NCBI RefSeq assembly: GCF_001411555.2
Contig: NC_049915.1
Coordinates: 15,824,640 to 15,888,639, forward strand
From: Juglans regia
Taxonomy: Eukaryota; Streptophyta; Magnoliopsida; Fagales; Juglandaceae
Direction: 5' to 3'
Length of the DNA: 64,000 bases
In this document: positions 12,349 through 22,709 of the stretch, in pieces
Layout of the letters: each line of letters opens with the position of its first letter
Position numbering within the stretch: the first letter of the stretch is position 1
Notes under the pieces: model-generated
Seen by the model: only the letters and a program-made list of their open reading frames with translations
What the model was told of the DNA's origin: nothing
Database searches by the model: none
Made by a program: the position numbers and the translations under genes

Positions 12349-13452
12349 TCAATTATCGTGCTCGTCGTTCTCTTCCTCTTCTTCATCTTCCTCTTCTTCA
12401 TCTTCATCTTTCTCTTCCTCTTCATTCTCTATTTGATTTTGTCCTGCAGTCTGAAAATAAATTCAAATGAAGGTCGAAAAATTCTAAAATAAGGTTGATT
12501 GATATCAACTAAACATATGTGGGGTGCTCACCTGTGCATGCACAAATGTGTTTACTAAGTTCCGCAATTCAGTTAATTCGTTTCGCATTTTATCAAGCTC
12601 TTCCTTTAATGCACCATCTTCTTGCGTAGAAGTTGGTAGTGAATGTTGACAAGTTTGCCTTGTAGGAGTTGGCCCAAACCCCAAACCGCGCACACGTCCA
12701 GGCCGTTCTGGGCCCATAACTTTAGAATAAACATCATCTGATGCCCAAGTCATGGTTCCTCCAGACCCCATTTCTATCGGAGTTGTGTCTTGTGTTAAAA
12801 GTTCCTCCATCTCAACCTGTAATAGATGATAAAAAAAATACACATTTTTCATCTTATAAATCCATTAAAATTAAAAAGTAATAAATTTGAAAATAAATAT
12901 ACCACTTTCTTCCTCGTCTCATCATTGTAGTGGGTGCCATCATTTCTCTTATGGGTCGTAACAAACAATTGGGCTCGATTTGGCAACGTCCCAGTTGATT
13001 TTTGCTGCATCCAATATTCTAGATTAAACACAGATATTGAAAACAAAAAACTAACAAATATTCAACAGTAAATAAATACTAATAAATAAATACCGCATCA
13101 TGGGCATATCTTGCATAACTTTTCGATCCTCCGCTGTGAACAACCAGCTGCTTCTTGCAACACTCCTTATTTTTATTACATTTTGACTACAACATCACAA
13201 AGATCATGAAAATTATGATTAAAATAACTAGTTGGTTAACTTTCTAAATCAATAAGAAAAATGTGCGCATTGTTACCTTATATTCTGGATCGAACCAAAG
13301 ATTGGCCAACTCCGCTAGTTGCGATAAGTCCACCATATCGGGACTTGCCCTTGCCACAACTTGTGCTGCAGAGGTGTCTTTTTCATGAAGTAACTTTTTC
13401 TTCAATTCGTGCTTGTAGTCTTTCCATTTCTTCCCCAGGTCCTTCAGTATCA
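12349..13452 (-). pseudogene. CACTA-associated Transposase_24-like gene, 5' truncated
   Basis: I read five exons on the minus strand, with GT-AG borders: up to 13277, 13186-13094, 13018-12903, 12816-12532 and 12450-12349 (stop TGA). The order matches the Transposase_24 (PF03004) protein of En/Spm elements: a WxDYKHxLKK-like stretch, an NKNKEC...GGSKSYARYA block, a Q/N-rich PNRAQLFVTTHKR block, then SDDVYSKVMGPERPGRVRG. The last exon encodes a Glu/Asp-rich acidic tail. A coiled-coil-like segment (about 12540-12620) precedes it. The N-terminus is lost at 13452, and the phase between the second and third exons does not match, so it is decayed. Confidence 0.75.
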
Positions 13453-13724
13453 GTTTCTTGTATATATGCTTCAATATTTTGAGGTCCTGTTACACCGGAT
13501 TCCATTATCTTATCTTTGCAATATTTTTTTTGAGTCCTAATGATTTATGATGTATTGGCTTCAGATTACATTGACTCGGGGAAGAAAGTTTGGCGTGTAA
13601 AGGCGTTGAGAAAAGTTGAAATCTTTGGGTGGACAGCTAGTCTTTGTAAAATATTGACAATTGATTACCAGAAAAAAAAAAAAAAAAAAGAACTAGAATT
13701 TTGAATATTTCATGTTGCTCCCTA
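13453..13724 (+). repeat. Duplicated host segment, copy 2, left part
   Basis: It matches 10985-11260. It begins TTGTATATATGCTTCAATAT exactly where the CACTA gene ends, and is interrupted at 13724 by the solo LTR whose left target duplication CCCTA is 13720-13724. Confidence 0.85.
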
Positions 13725-14183
13725 TGTAACACCCCATATTTTTTAGTGTATTTTTTTTTAATTGAATGATTATTTGTTATTAATTTAAAATTTGATTATC
13801 TTGTTTTAAATTTTCAGATTTTAGTGGGTTTATTTTGTTTTGATTTTTTAATTTGTGAAAATTAAATTTGACATGTTTCCTAAATATTAATAATTGTTAT
13901 GCATTTAAATTCTCTTAATTTAAATTAGTTTGTAGGTTTTAAAAATTATTGTATTGTTGGATTTAATTATTTTATTTTACTTAGTCACTGTATTTAAGTT
14001 TATTTTATTTAAAACTGTAGTATTGAAATAATTTTTTGTTGAAATTTTGTGACCCAAGTTGTGAGTTTTGGACCTCGCTTATTTTCCCTCTATTTTTTTC
14101 TTTTCCTTTTCTTTTTCTTTTCTTCTTTTCTTTTCTTTTTCTTTCTTTTCTTTTTCTCCCCTGGTTTCCCTTCCCGCGTGGAC

Positions 14184-14225
<42 letters not shown>
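14184..14225 (+). repeat. (TC)n microsatellite
   Basis: About 20 uninterrupted TC units lie in the transcribed-looking part of the solo LTR. The Arg/Glu-rich frames on the other strand come from this run. Confidence 0.95.
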
Positions 14226-14228
<3 letters not shown>

Positions 14229-15615
14229 CGTGCAACCGTTCCTCACCCAGCCCGCCGCCGTCGCGCCGCCGTGCGCGACACCGCCCACCCCATCGTGCTC
14301 CCCACCGGCCGGCGACCTCACCCCTCCAATTTCAGCCCTTCTCGCGCCGCCGTTAGCCCCCCACGCACCACACCAAGCTGCGGCTCTCCTTGCGCCGCTG
14401 CGCCGACGTCGCACCACCTCCGGCCACCATCTTCTCACCACATCATCATCGACCTGCTAGCAACCTAATGCACCCATCCTTGGCTCCGATCTGTCACCGG
14501 TGAAGCCCATCTATCTCCATCTTCGATTTGAGCTTTTTGGCATTAAATCGCCGCCCACGCCGCCACCCACGACCAACCACCACCACCACTAGCTTCACCA
14601 ACATCCCTAAGCCCTACTCTATCAATCTCGGGTCTTCGTTTACACCCGTTCAAAAGTGAGTTTTTTAGACCCACGGCCACAGTGCATTTTGCACTGTTTT
14701 GTTGCTGCGTTGCCGCTTCTAGCACCTTCGTGATCTTTCAAGAATTATATTATAATATTGTAAGTATTTTTCTCAAAGAACTTTTGAGATTTAAATGTAT
14801 TTTTGCTCTAATTTATATTTACTGTGAATTTGTTGGTTGTGCCGGACTGAGTCCGAGGAGTAAGGGGGTCGGTTGGATTGGATGATGGAATTGTTTGTGT
14901 GAGATTGGCTTATGCTTTGAAATTTGTTGGCTGTTTCGGGTTTAAGTATTGGTGTTTTGAGTTTGATGTTGGTCATGGTGGATATTGGTGATTTTTAAGA
15001 AGTGATGGTATATTTTGGGATTATGAGGGTTTTAAGTTTTGAGATATTAAAATAGGTTATTTTAGAAGTTTAGGCTTAAATATCGAAATCCGTGATTGAT
15101 TGAAAACTTACAGAAATTGTGTGATTATTTTTATAGGTGACGATTTATAGTCGACTCGACTTTTTTAAGGAAAATTCTGAAAAAGCTAAGAAGTCCAGGT
15201 AAGCGGGGTTCATATACTAGTTTTGCATAAAAGAAATAAAATGAGGTTGACTTTGAAAATAAACGTGTTTGTTTTTTAAAAGAAATGATCTGAAAACAAC
15301 CTCAGATGTTTATTCTGCATACGCATAAATTCAATATAAGAGAAAGTGTTTTCTGTCATGACTGGTGTAGACATGTGCTAGTTTTGTGCACTTCGTTTCT
15401 GAACTATGTAAAAGAGCGAATAAGAAATTCTAAAAGTTTTGTTATGAACAAATGAGAATATTTTGTTTATGTTTATCTCGAATATGTGAAATGATCTGAA
15501 ACTTTTCAGTGTTTTGTTTAGACATGATGTATCGTCTGAAAATCTTGGCATGAAGTTCTAATTCTATATATGTTTGTAACCGGAGTTTCGATGAAATCCG
15601 TTCTGTTTTTGTTAA

Positions 15616-15859
15616 GGCCCAGCCACGGGTATAATGGTGGTTTATAACCCTACCACGGGGGTGAAACATGGTATACGGCCCAGCCACTGGTATAATGGTG
15701 GTTTATAACCCTACTACGGGGGTGAAACATGGAAAATGGCCCAGCCACGAGTATAATGGTGGTTTATAACCCTACCACGGGGGTGAAACATGGAATATGG
15801 CCCAGTCGCGGGTATAATGGTAGTTTATAACCCTACCACGGGGGTTAAACATGGTATTG
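15616..15859 (+). repeat. 61-bp minisatellite, four units
   Basis: Units begin GGCCCAGCCACGGGTATAAT at 15616, 15677, 15738 and 15799. Each has a CCCAGCCACGGG block and a CCCTACCACGGGGG block. It lies inside the 2.8-kb solo LTR. Confidence 0.9.
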
Positions 15860-16517
15860 TCCCGATGTGTTTATTAAACTATGATATGATTATAAGGTGT
15901 CAGTTTAGAAATGTCAACGGATTTTCTTTTTGGAATAAGTTTATTTTTCTGAAAACTTCGCTCTAATGTTTTTGTACAAGTTTTGTTTCTGTATTCTGAA
16001 AATAAATGTTTTGTTCGGCCTATCAAATGTTATAAATGCTCATATTTACATGCTAGTATATGCTCTCTGCTTACTGAGTTGTTGATAACTCACCTCCTTA
16101 TCTCCATAATATTTTAGATGACATTGATGGTTCAGCTGAGGATCAGTATTAGAGTTTATAGAGAAGATTAGCAGTGAATGGTTGTTGGGTATCTCGTGGT
16201 ATTAGTGTTGATGTTGGAAGTTATTTATATTTCTTAAGTTTGCTTCAATGGATTTAAACGGTTTATGGAGACTTATGTTAATGTTTCATTATTTTTAGTT
16301 TGTTATTTGAGACATGAAGAAGAGCTGATTTTTTTGAGTTGCTGGATTGAAAATTGGATAGATGAGTTTATATGGTTTATTTAATTGAAGTATTTACGTT
16401 TGATTTGAGGTTTGAGAAAATATATATTCTTGAATTTGGAAGTACTCTAGCCTTGTTAGTGTTGATTATCAGGTTATATGAGTTAACTCTCCGGACCCTC
16501 GGGGACGGGGCGTTACT

Positions 16518-16810
16518 CCCTATGATAGTATTGAAGATGAATGTCACTTAATCCTTACTTCTTATAGGCCGGCCGTGACTTTCCCATAATTTTTTACCTT
16601 GGTGGATCCTTAGTATCATACATATACCCTACTGCACCTTTAAAGGTACTTTTTTGGTCATCCATAGCATCCATATTTAGCAATCATTTCTGGATGTTTT
16701 ATAAATATAACTCATTAAGAAATCAAGGGAAACATGTTGAAAACTTGAAGAACCTGAGAGAGAAAAGAACTTGCTGTTGTCTGTTACAGTTTTTGTTGTT
16801 GTCTGTTTCA
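16518..16810 (+). repeat. Duplicated host segment, copy 2, right part
   Basis: Positions 16518-16737 match 11250-11477. Beyond the site where copy 1 is cut by the CACTA element, 16738-16810 shows the original continuation, leading into the repeat shared with 1-214. Confidence 0.8.
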
Positions 16811-17031
16811 ATATTCTGTGCAGTCTGTTTTGGTTTTCTATTAAGATTAACTTTCCAACTGCTTCAGTCGCTTGACTTATAGCTTGATGCGGCATTTTTT
16901 TTTTTTTTTATCATAATTACAACTAGTTTTCAGCAGAAAATATTAGTATTGTAGACATTTATGCACATCGAATGTGATCTTGGTTGATGCTAAGTTGCTC
17001 TGGATATCTAGTCATTCCCTTGTTGTCCATG
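16811..17031 (+). repeat. Host segment duplicated at 1-214
   Basis: It matches the start of the window and ends at CCATG (17027-17031). After that all sequence to the window end is LTR-retrotransposon, satellite or derived DNA, apart from 42702-43523. Confidence 0.8.
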
Positions 17032-17075
17032 TGATGCGAACCAAGGTGGGCCTAGGTCCATCTTGGTTCCCATCA
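17032..17075. mobile_element. Minimal foldback of two CRM-like LTR 5' ends (44 bp)
   Basis: The left half, 17032-17053, starts TGATGCGAACCAAGG. The right half, 17054-17075, is its inverted complement with about three mismatches and ends TTGGTTCCCATCA. Both are the first 22 bp of the type-A LTR, with no loop. The flanks (CCATG and CACTC) do not form a duplication. It sits on the border between host DNA and the cluster. Confidence 0.7.
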
Positions 17076-18144
17076 CACTCTCTTTTTATTTTTCACTCTC
17101 TTTTTCCCTTTCACACTTTTTTTTTCTTTTCACTCTTTTTTTTTTTTCGTCACTCTCTTTTTCTTCATCTTTTTTTATACTCTCTACCTCACAATTTTTT
17201 TTCAACTCATTCTTTATTTTTCTTGTGGTCTTAGTCTCACCCTCTTCTTTCTTCTTTCTTTCTCCATTTCGGACTCACTATTTCTTTTTTCCTGAATCTC
17301 ACATTCACTCTTGTTTTTCAGCTCAATTTCACTTTCACTCTCACATTCACTGTTCTTTTTGTGCTCAATCTCCCTTCACTTTTTTTTTTTTATCACTCTC
17401 TGTTTTACTCTTTAATTTTTTATCACTCTCATTCTCATCCTCACTTTTCACTTTTAGTTGGTCCCCAAGAACCTGCGTTGGAGTTAAATGAGCAAGTTTG
17501 ATTTTTTTTCCATCATTTTCAAAACTATACATGTTCCTTAACTCATCATGGATCACCTTCCTATCATACTGTCATGGCTTCCCCAACAAAATATGACCAG
17601 CATGTATAGGCACTACATCACAAAGGATCATATCTTGATATTTTCCAATTGAAAAAGAAACTAACACTTGCTTATTTACCCTAATCTCCCCACAATCACT
17701 CAACCACTGCAACATGTATGGTCTAGGGTGTTTCAAGGTACGCAAATTCAATTTCTCGACTAAAGTAGTGCTAGCCAAATTAATACAACTCCTCAAATCA
17801 ATGATCATACTACAAACCTTGTTGTTGATGTGGCATCTAGTATGAAAAATGTTCTCACTCTACTGCTCTATATCATCCATCTTAATTTTTGTATTGAGTG
17901 CATGCCTGGTAACAAGAGAATCACCATACTCTTCATTCTCATACCCATTTTCAACACTAAACTCGGGACGCCTCCTATCTCTCCTGCCATGAAGATTTCT
18001 AATTACCGCATCTTGATGATCCATCCTATCCCTCACTTCACCCAATACCAAGTTCAACTTCTCAAACTGTTGTTGCATGACTTGCAACACAAAGGATGTG
18101 TTATCTACCATCCCCTTTGGTGATGAGTCACTCCTATGAGACAT
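17076..18144 (-). pseudogene. Family D element D1: Gag N-terminus fused to protease
   Basis: The frame starts at ATG 18144-18142 (MSHRSDSSPKG). It has a short coiled-coil-like N-terminus, then jumps near 17920 from the acidic linker to a segment (SLVTRHALN) that precedes protease in full-length copies. About 325 residues, the whole capsid-like core and the zinc knuckle, are missing. A stop follows, then the retropepsin region with IIDLRSC where intact copies have IIDGGSC, so the active site is damaged. The Lys/Glu/Ser-rich spacer runs to about 17076; RT and integrase are gone. Confidence 0.8.
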
Positions 18145-18425
18145 CATAATGTGCTGCACAAAAAGAATGTTAGTGGAAAACCTCACACACTCCCTTACGT
18201 GTTTACACTCAAATAATCACACTCCACTCGTGTGTAACTTTGAATTGGCTTTTTACTCGATAATAATCTCACACTCTCTTGCCTTTTACCTCAAGAGTTT
18301 TCCCACTCAAATTCTTTAAGAACTAGTTAAACTAAATCAAGACAATACAACCTTGTATTATTCTAACCAGTAATATAGATCAAAGAAACAAGGAATGAAT
18401 AAAATGACACGAGATTCAAGGAATT

Positions 18426-19217
18426 TGATGGGAACCAAGATGGGCCTAGTCTTAAAGATCATTTGCAACTTCCAGATGTGCCAAGAAGATCAAGGAGACA
18501 ATGCAAGGATTGATGCAATCCACTTGGGACAAGTTTAGCAAGAGCCCAACATTCAAGATGGGGCTTGAAGGATGAAGATCCTGTTTTAATTCATTTGATC
18601 AGCTACGGAAGAGGGCAACGACAAGACTTAAAGGCTTTGGGCTCTTGAAGGGTTTCAACTTATTCAATTCATTTAAAGAACTTATTTTATTGGTTTAGAA
18701 TAATTGAGTTTATTATGGAAAGCACTTAAGGGGGGCCTATACAAGGGCATGTTGGGAAAGATTATTTTATTAAACTAGGGTTAGGGTTACTGTAGCTGAG
18801 TTACTGTAGCGCGGCACTGTTCATCCAGGGGCACTTTTGGAAGATGGGGGTTTATTTTGGCTAGGGTTTCATTAGGTTTTGCTTTAAATACTCTATGTAG
18901 CCTCATTCTAATCAGTTTATAATGTTTATGAAATTTAATGAATTTATTCATTGTGAGTTGAGTTTTACTCCTCTTGTTCTTAATTGAACTTTTGAACTTA
19001 TCAAAGGTAAATCACAACCTTTGTGGCGTTCCTCCTTTGTAATCTGGGTTCTTGAGACGGGTTCTTCAACGGGTCTAGATTTTAATATAATCTAGGTTAT
19101 TGAAACGAGTTCTCATCGGGTCTAGGTTCTCCATCCATTGACTTGATTTTGGCTTTCTTGGGGAGTTTTCAAATTGACTGTGGGTTCAAGGGATTCTGTT
19201 CTCGCGGGTTCATATCA
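18426..19217 (+). mobile_element. Type-A CRM-like solo LTR (792 bp)
   Basis: It runs from TGATGGGAACC to GGTTCATATCA. GAATT is duplicated exactly at 18421-18425 and 19218-19222, and the uninterrupted site is visible in the related leader near 26508. It is a solo LTR in opposite orientation to the leader it interrupts. Confidence 0.93.
18787..18890 (+). promoter_or_regulatory. LTR promoter region: TACTGTAGC repeats and TATA-like box
   Basis: Two TTACTGTAGC motifs (18787-18810) precede CGGCACTGTTCA. A TATA-like TTTAAATA lies at 18883-18890. This layout recurs in every type-A LTR here, with two to three copies of the TACTGTAGC motif. The promoter role is inferred from position in the LTR. Confidence 0.5.
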
Positions 19218-19618
19218 GAATTTATATGAGGGAAAGAGTAATTATAAAACAAGATACCAACTAGAAAGATGTAATCAGCTCCTATGATGATAAAAGCTCA
19301 ATCAACAAATACTTTCTTTCTCTTTGTTGAAACTATGTAGCAACTTTGAATATGCTACCTTCTATTTTCTTCCTCTTCTTCTTCTTTTTTTTTTTTTCGA
19401 ATTTTTTTTTCTTTTCTTTTCCTTTCTTTTCTCTAATTCAATCACAAATAGCAATATTCAATTGTGAAAATCAAGCAATTGAATTCAAGCACGACAATGA
19501 AGTAGAAGAGAATCAATGGAACGACACTCCAAACAACAGATAAACTTAGAGATGCAGGAAACCCTAGGTGATGCAAATTTCAGCCAAACCCAAAATCCTA
19601 AGAATTTTGGAAGCCTAC

Positions 19619-20580
19619 TGATGGGAACCAAGATGAGCCTAGTCTTAAAGATCATTTACAACTTCCAGATGGGCCAAGAAGATCAAGGAGACAATATGCA
19701 ATGATTGATGCAATCCACTTAGGACAAGTTTAGCAAGAGCCCAACATTCAAGATGGAGCTTGAAGGCTGAAGATCCAATTTTAATTCATTTGATCAGTTA
19801 TGGAAGATGGCAACGACAAGACTTAAAGGCTTGGGCTCTTGAAGGGTTTCAACTTATTTAATTCATTTAAAGAACTTATTTTATTTGTTTAGAATAATTG
19901 AGTTTATTATGAGAAGCACTTAAGGGGGCTTATGCAAGGGCATGTTGGGAAAGTTATTATTTTATTGAACTAGGGTTAGGGTTACTGTAGCCGAGTTACT
20001 GTAGCTCAGTTACTGTAGCTCGGCACTGTTCATCCAGGGGTACTTTTGGAAGATGGGGGTTTATTTTGGCTAGGGTTTCATTAGGTTTTCCTTTAAATAC
20101 TCTATGTAGCCTCATTTTAATCAGATTATGAAGTTTATGAAATTTGATGAATTTATTCATTGTGAGTTGAGTTTTACTCCTCTTGTTCTTAATTGACTTT
20201 TGGAAGATGGGGGTTTATTTTGGCTAGGGTTTCATTAGGTTTTCCTTTAAATACTCTATGTAGCCTCATTTTAATCAGATTATGAAGTTTATGAAATTTG
20301 ATGAATTTATTCATTGTGAGTTGAGTTTTACTCCTCTTGTTCTTAATTGAATTTTTGAACTTATCAAAGGTAAATCACAACCTTTGTGGCGTTCCTCCTT
20401 TGTAATCTGGGTTCTTGAGACGGGTTCTTCAACGGGTCTAGATTTTAATATAATCTAGGTTCTTGAAACGAGTTCTCATTGGGTCTAGGTTCTCCATCCA
20501 TTGACTTGATTTTGACTTTCTTGGGGTATTTTCAAATTGACTGTGGGTTCAAGGGATTCCTTTCCCGCGGGTTCATATCA
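19619..20580 (+). mobile_element. Type-A 5' LTR of plus-strand element N5 (962 bp)
   Basis: It runs from TGATGGGAACC to GGTTCATATCA, followed directly by the family primer-binding site. It is longer than others because 154 bp are duplicated in tandem. It has three TACTGTAGC motifs. Confidence 0.9.
20043..20350 (+). repeat. 154-bp tandem duplication inside the LTR
   Basis: CTTTTGGAAGATGGGGGTTT starts at 20043 and again at 20197. Each unit holds the TATA-like box and the sequence to TTCTTAATTGA, so this LTR has two potential promoters. Confidence 0.85.
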
Positions 20581-20604
20581 TTTGGTATTCAGAGCAAGGT
20601 TTCC
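20581..20604 (+). other. CRM-family primer-binding site
   Basis: TTTGGTATTCAGAGCAAGG follows the LTR. It resembles TGGTATCAGAGC (initiator tRNA-Met) but with one extra T. The same form with the extra T occurs after the LTR at 29800 and, reversed, before those at 27149 and 52135. Confidence 0.75.
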
Positions 20605-21417
20605 AATCAGGTCTGATTCTATCTTTTAATTTTAGCATCCTTAAATTTAATTCTAGGGCTTCATTGTTCTAGGGTTGCCAAAAAAAAAAAATAGAAACAA
20701 AAAGTAGGTTGCCGAAATTCTTAGGGTTTTGGGTTTGGCTGAAATTTGCATCACCTAGGGTTTCAAAATTCTAGGGTTTCCTGCATCTCTAAGTTTGTCA
20801 ATTGCTTGGAGTGTCGTTCCATTGATTCTCTTCTACTTCATTGTCGATGCTTGTGTGTTTGAATTCAATTGGTTGGTTTTCACAATTGAATATTGCTATT
20901 TGTGGATGAATTAAAGAAAAGAAAAGAAAAAAAAAATTTTAAAAAAAAAAAAAAAAAGAGAGAAGAGGAAGAAGAAAAAAAAAAGGTAGCATATTCAGAG
21001 GTTACTACATAGTTACAAAAATGAGAAAGAAAGAAATTTGTTGATTGAACCTTATCATCAAAGGGGCTGCTGCATACATCACTCAAGTTGGTATCTTGTC
21101 TTACTTTTATTCGTATAACTTCATTGATTCTCGTGTCATTTTTATTCCTTCATATTTCTCTTGTTCTTGTTTCCTGAATCTAATTACTAGTTGGGATAAA
21201 ACATGGTTGCCTTGTCTTGATTGAGTTCATTTAGTTCTGAAAGAACTTGAGTGGAAAAACTATTGAGGTAAAAGGCAAGAGAGTGTGAGACTATTATCGG
21301 GAAAAAGCCATTAAGAGTGAAACACGAGTAGAGTGTCATTATTCGAGTTGAAACACGTAAGGGAGTGTGTGAGGTTTTCTTTTTTACCATTAACATTCTT
21401 CTGTGCAGCACCTTCTA
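20605..21417 (+). other. Non-coding leader of N5
   Basis: It holds an A-rich tract (20925-20990) and then the CACGTAAGGGAGTGTGTGAGG block that precedes Gag in all copies. No reading frame starts before the Gag ATG at 21418. Confidence 0.75.
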
Positions 21418-21763
21418 ATGTCTCATCGGAGTAGCTCATCACCAAAGGGGCGAGTAGATAACTCATCCTTTGTGTTGCATGCCATGCAACATGAGTTTGA
21501 GCGGTTGAACTTGGTGTTAGGTGAAGTGAGGAATAGCATGGATAATCAAGAAGCAATGGTTAGAAATCTGCAAGCAGAGAAAGATAGGAGGCGACATGAG
21601 CCTAATATTAAGAATAGGTATGAGAATGGAGAGTATGGTGAGGATGAGGAAGTGCTAACATCTGAAGTTGGATTGGGTAGACATAGAAGAGTTAGGCATG
21701 GAAGAGGCCTTAGGGCAAACTCAGGGGGTCGAGATAGAGTAGATAAGCACCTTGGAAGCATCA
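21418..21763 (+). pseudogene. Gag N-terminus of element N5, truncated
   Basis: It starts MSHRSSSSPKGRVDNSSF, then a heptad-like helix ([18 protein letters not shown]), then a Glu- and Arg-rich linker (VGLGRHRRVRHGRGLRANSG) closest to the N-family copy at 44890-47163. It ends at GSIK, just before the capsid-like core, where LTR sequence begins. The start is the first ATG after the conserved leader and is shared by all copies. Confidence 0.8.
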
Positions 21764-22153
21764 AAATACTCTATGGAAGATGGGGGTTTATTTTGGCCAG
21801 GGTTTCATTAGGTTTTCCTTTAAATACTCTATGTAGCCTCATTCTAATCAGTTTATGAAGTTTATGAAATTTGATGAATTTATTCATTGTGAGTTGAGTT
21901 TTACTCCTCTTGTTCTTAATTGAACTTTTGAACTTATCAAAGGTAAATCACAACCTTTGTGGCGTTCCTCCTTTGTAATCTGGGTTCTTGAGACGGATTC
22001 TTCAACGGGTCTAGATTTTAATATAATCTAGGTTCTTGAAACGAGTTCTCATCGGGTCTAGATTCTCCATCCATAGACTTGATTTTGGCTTTCTTGGGAA
22101 GTTTTCAAATTGACTGTGTGTTCAAGGGATTCCGTTCCCGCGGGTTCATATCA
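21764..22153 (+). mobile_element. Type-A LTR 3' fragment
   Basis: It starts with a short piece from the TATA region (AAATACTCTATG) and then GAAGATGGGGGTTTATTTTG through the LTR end GGTTCATATCA at 22153. It replaces the rest of N5. Confidence 0.8.
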
Positions 22154-22709
22154 ACTTTGCCCTTCCTTAGCAGAAAACCAATTGAAGGCAATGTGTCAAA
22201 GTTAATTTTTCACTTGCTGGCTTTCTATGGTATGTATGCCCCAACCCTGGGCCAATCAGATCAGCTCTTATTTTTACTACTTTGCTCTTCCTTAGTAGAA
22301 AACCAATTAACGGCAAAGTGGCAAAGTTAAGAGGTTCGAGTTTTTCGCTCGCGGGCTTCCTATGGTACTACCACAACCTGATGGTATGTATGCCCCAACC
22401 TGGGACCAATCGGAGGACCGCTTATTTTTTTACCCCTTCGCCCCTCCTTAGTAGAAAACTAATTGAGGACAAAGTGGCAAGGTTAAAAGGTTGGAGTTTG
22501 TCACTCGCGGGGTTCCTTTGTTACTACCATGACCTTATGGTATGTATGCACCAACCCTGGGCCAATCAGAACACCCCTTATTTTTACCACTTTGCCATTT
22601 CCTTAGTAGAAAACCAATTTAGAGAAAAGTGGCAAGGTTTAGAGTTTGGAGTTTTTCGCTCGCGAGCTTCCTATGGAACTACAGTGACCTTGCGGTATGT
22701 ATGCCCCAA
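22154..22709 (-). repeat. Diverged 154-bp satellite, inverted short array
   Basis: About 3.5 units match, in reverse complement, the large array at 55542-57925 (GGCAAAGTGG, CTCGCGGGCTTCCTATGGTA, GTATGCCCCAACC). The unit anchors ATTGAAGG and relatives lie at 22181, 22305, 22462 and 22617, so periods are 124, 157 and 155 bp. Divergence is higher than in the main array. Confidence 0.85.

Larger units (their letters stand above)
11478..13452 (-). mobile_element. Truncated CACTA (En/Spm) DNA transposon
   Basis: The left end is CACTACGAAAAAAG, the diagnostic CACTA terminus, at the point where the duplicated host segment is interrupted. Next comes a subterminal region with ACGCCGGTAA-type repeats in both orientations, then a minus-strand gene with En/Spm transposase wording. 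The element stops inside that gene near 13452, where the second host repeat begins, so the other terminal repeat and most of the transposase genes are gone. Fixed from this end the gene runs toward the terminus, so 11478 is its 3' end. Confidence 0.85.
13725..16517 (+). mobile_element. Solo LTR of a long-LTR gypsy element (2,793 bp)
   Basis: It begins TGTAACACCCC and ends GGGGCGTTACT, nearly the inverted complement of its start. CCCTA flanks it at 13720-13724 and 16518-16522, and joining the flanks restores the order seen in 10985-11477. It has the same layout as the LTR at 1108 (AT-rich start, pyrimidine tract, GC-rich block at 14160-14560), but diverges in sequence, so it is a related family. 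It contains a (TC)n run and a 61-bp minisatellite. No internal region remains, so LTR-LTR recombination is likely. Confidence 0.9.
18145..19618 (-). other. Non-coding leader of D1, interrupted by a solo LTR
   Basis: Leader sequence lies between Gag start and primer-binding site in this family. It has CACTCCCTTACGTGTTTACA-type blocks, a TTTTCTTTTCC pyrimidine tract near 19360-19430 and AGCCAAACCC. The LTR at 18426-19217 splits it. It stops at 19618, short of the primer-binding site, where a plus-strand LTR begins. Confidence 0.75.

Noticed and set aside
12361..12430. Acidic low-complexity run as a microsatellite only
   Set aside because: It is in frame with the CACTA gene, follows a good AG acceptor and ends in a stop, so it is better read as the acidic C-terminal exon.
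14005..14468. Open frames rich in Arg/Glu or Ser/Leu
   Set aside because: They are translations of the (TC)n microsatellite and GC-rich LTR block of the solo LTR.
17032..17075. Target-site duplication around the 44-bp palindrome
   Set aside because: The flanks CCATG and CACTC do not match, so an integrase event cannot be claimed.
16974..17491. Plus-strand Phe/Ser/Leu-rich frame that looks like membrane protein
   Set aside because: It is the antisense of the Lys/Glu/Ser-rich spacer of D1; the same shadow occurs opposite the spacers of P1, N2, N3, N4 and A2.
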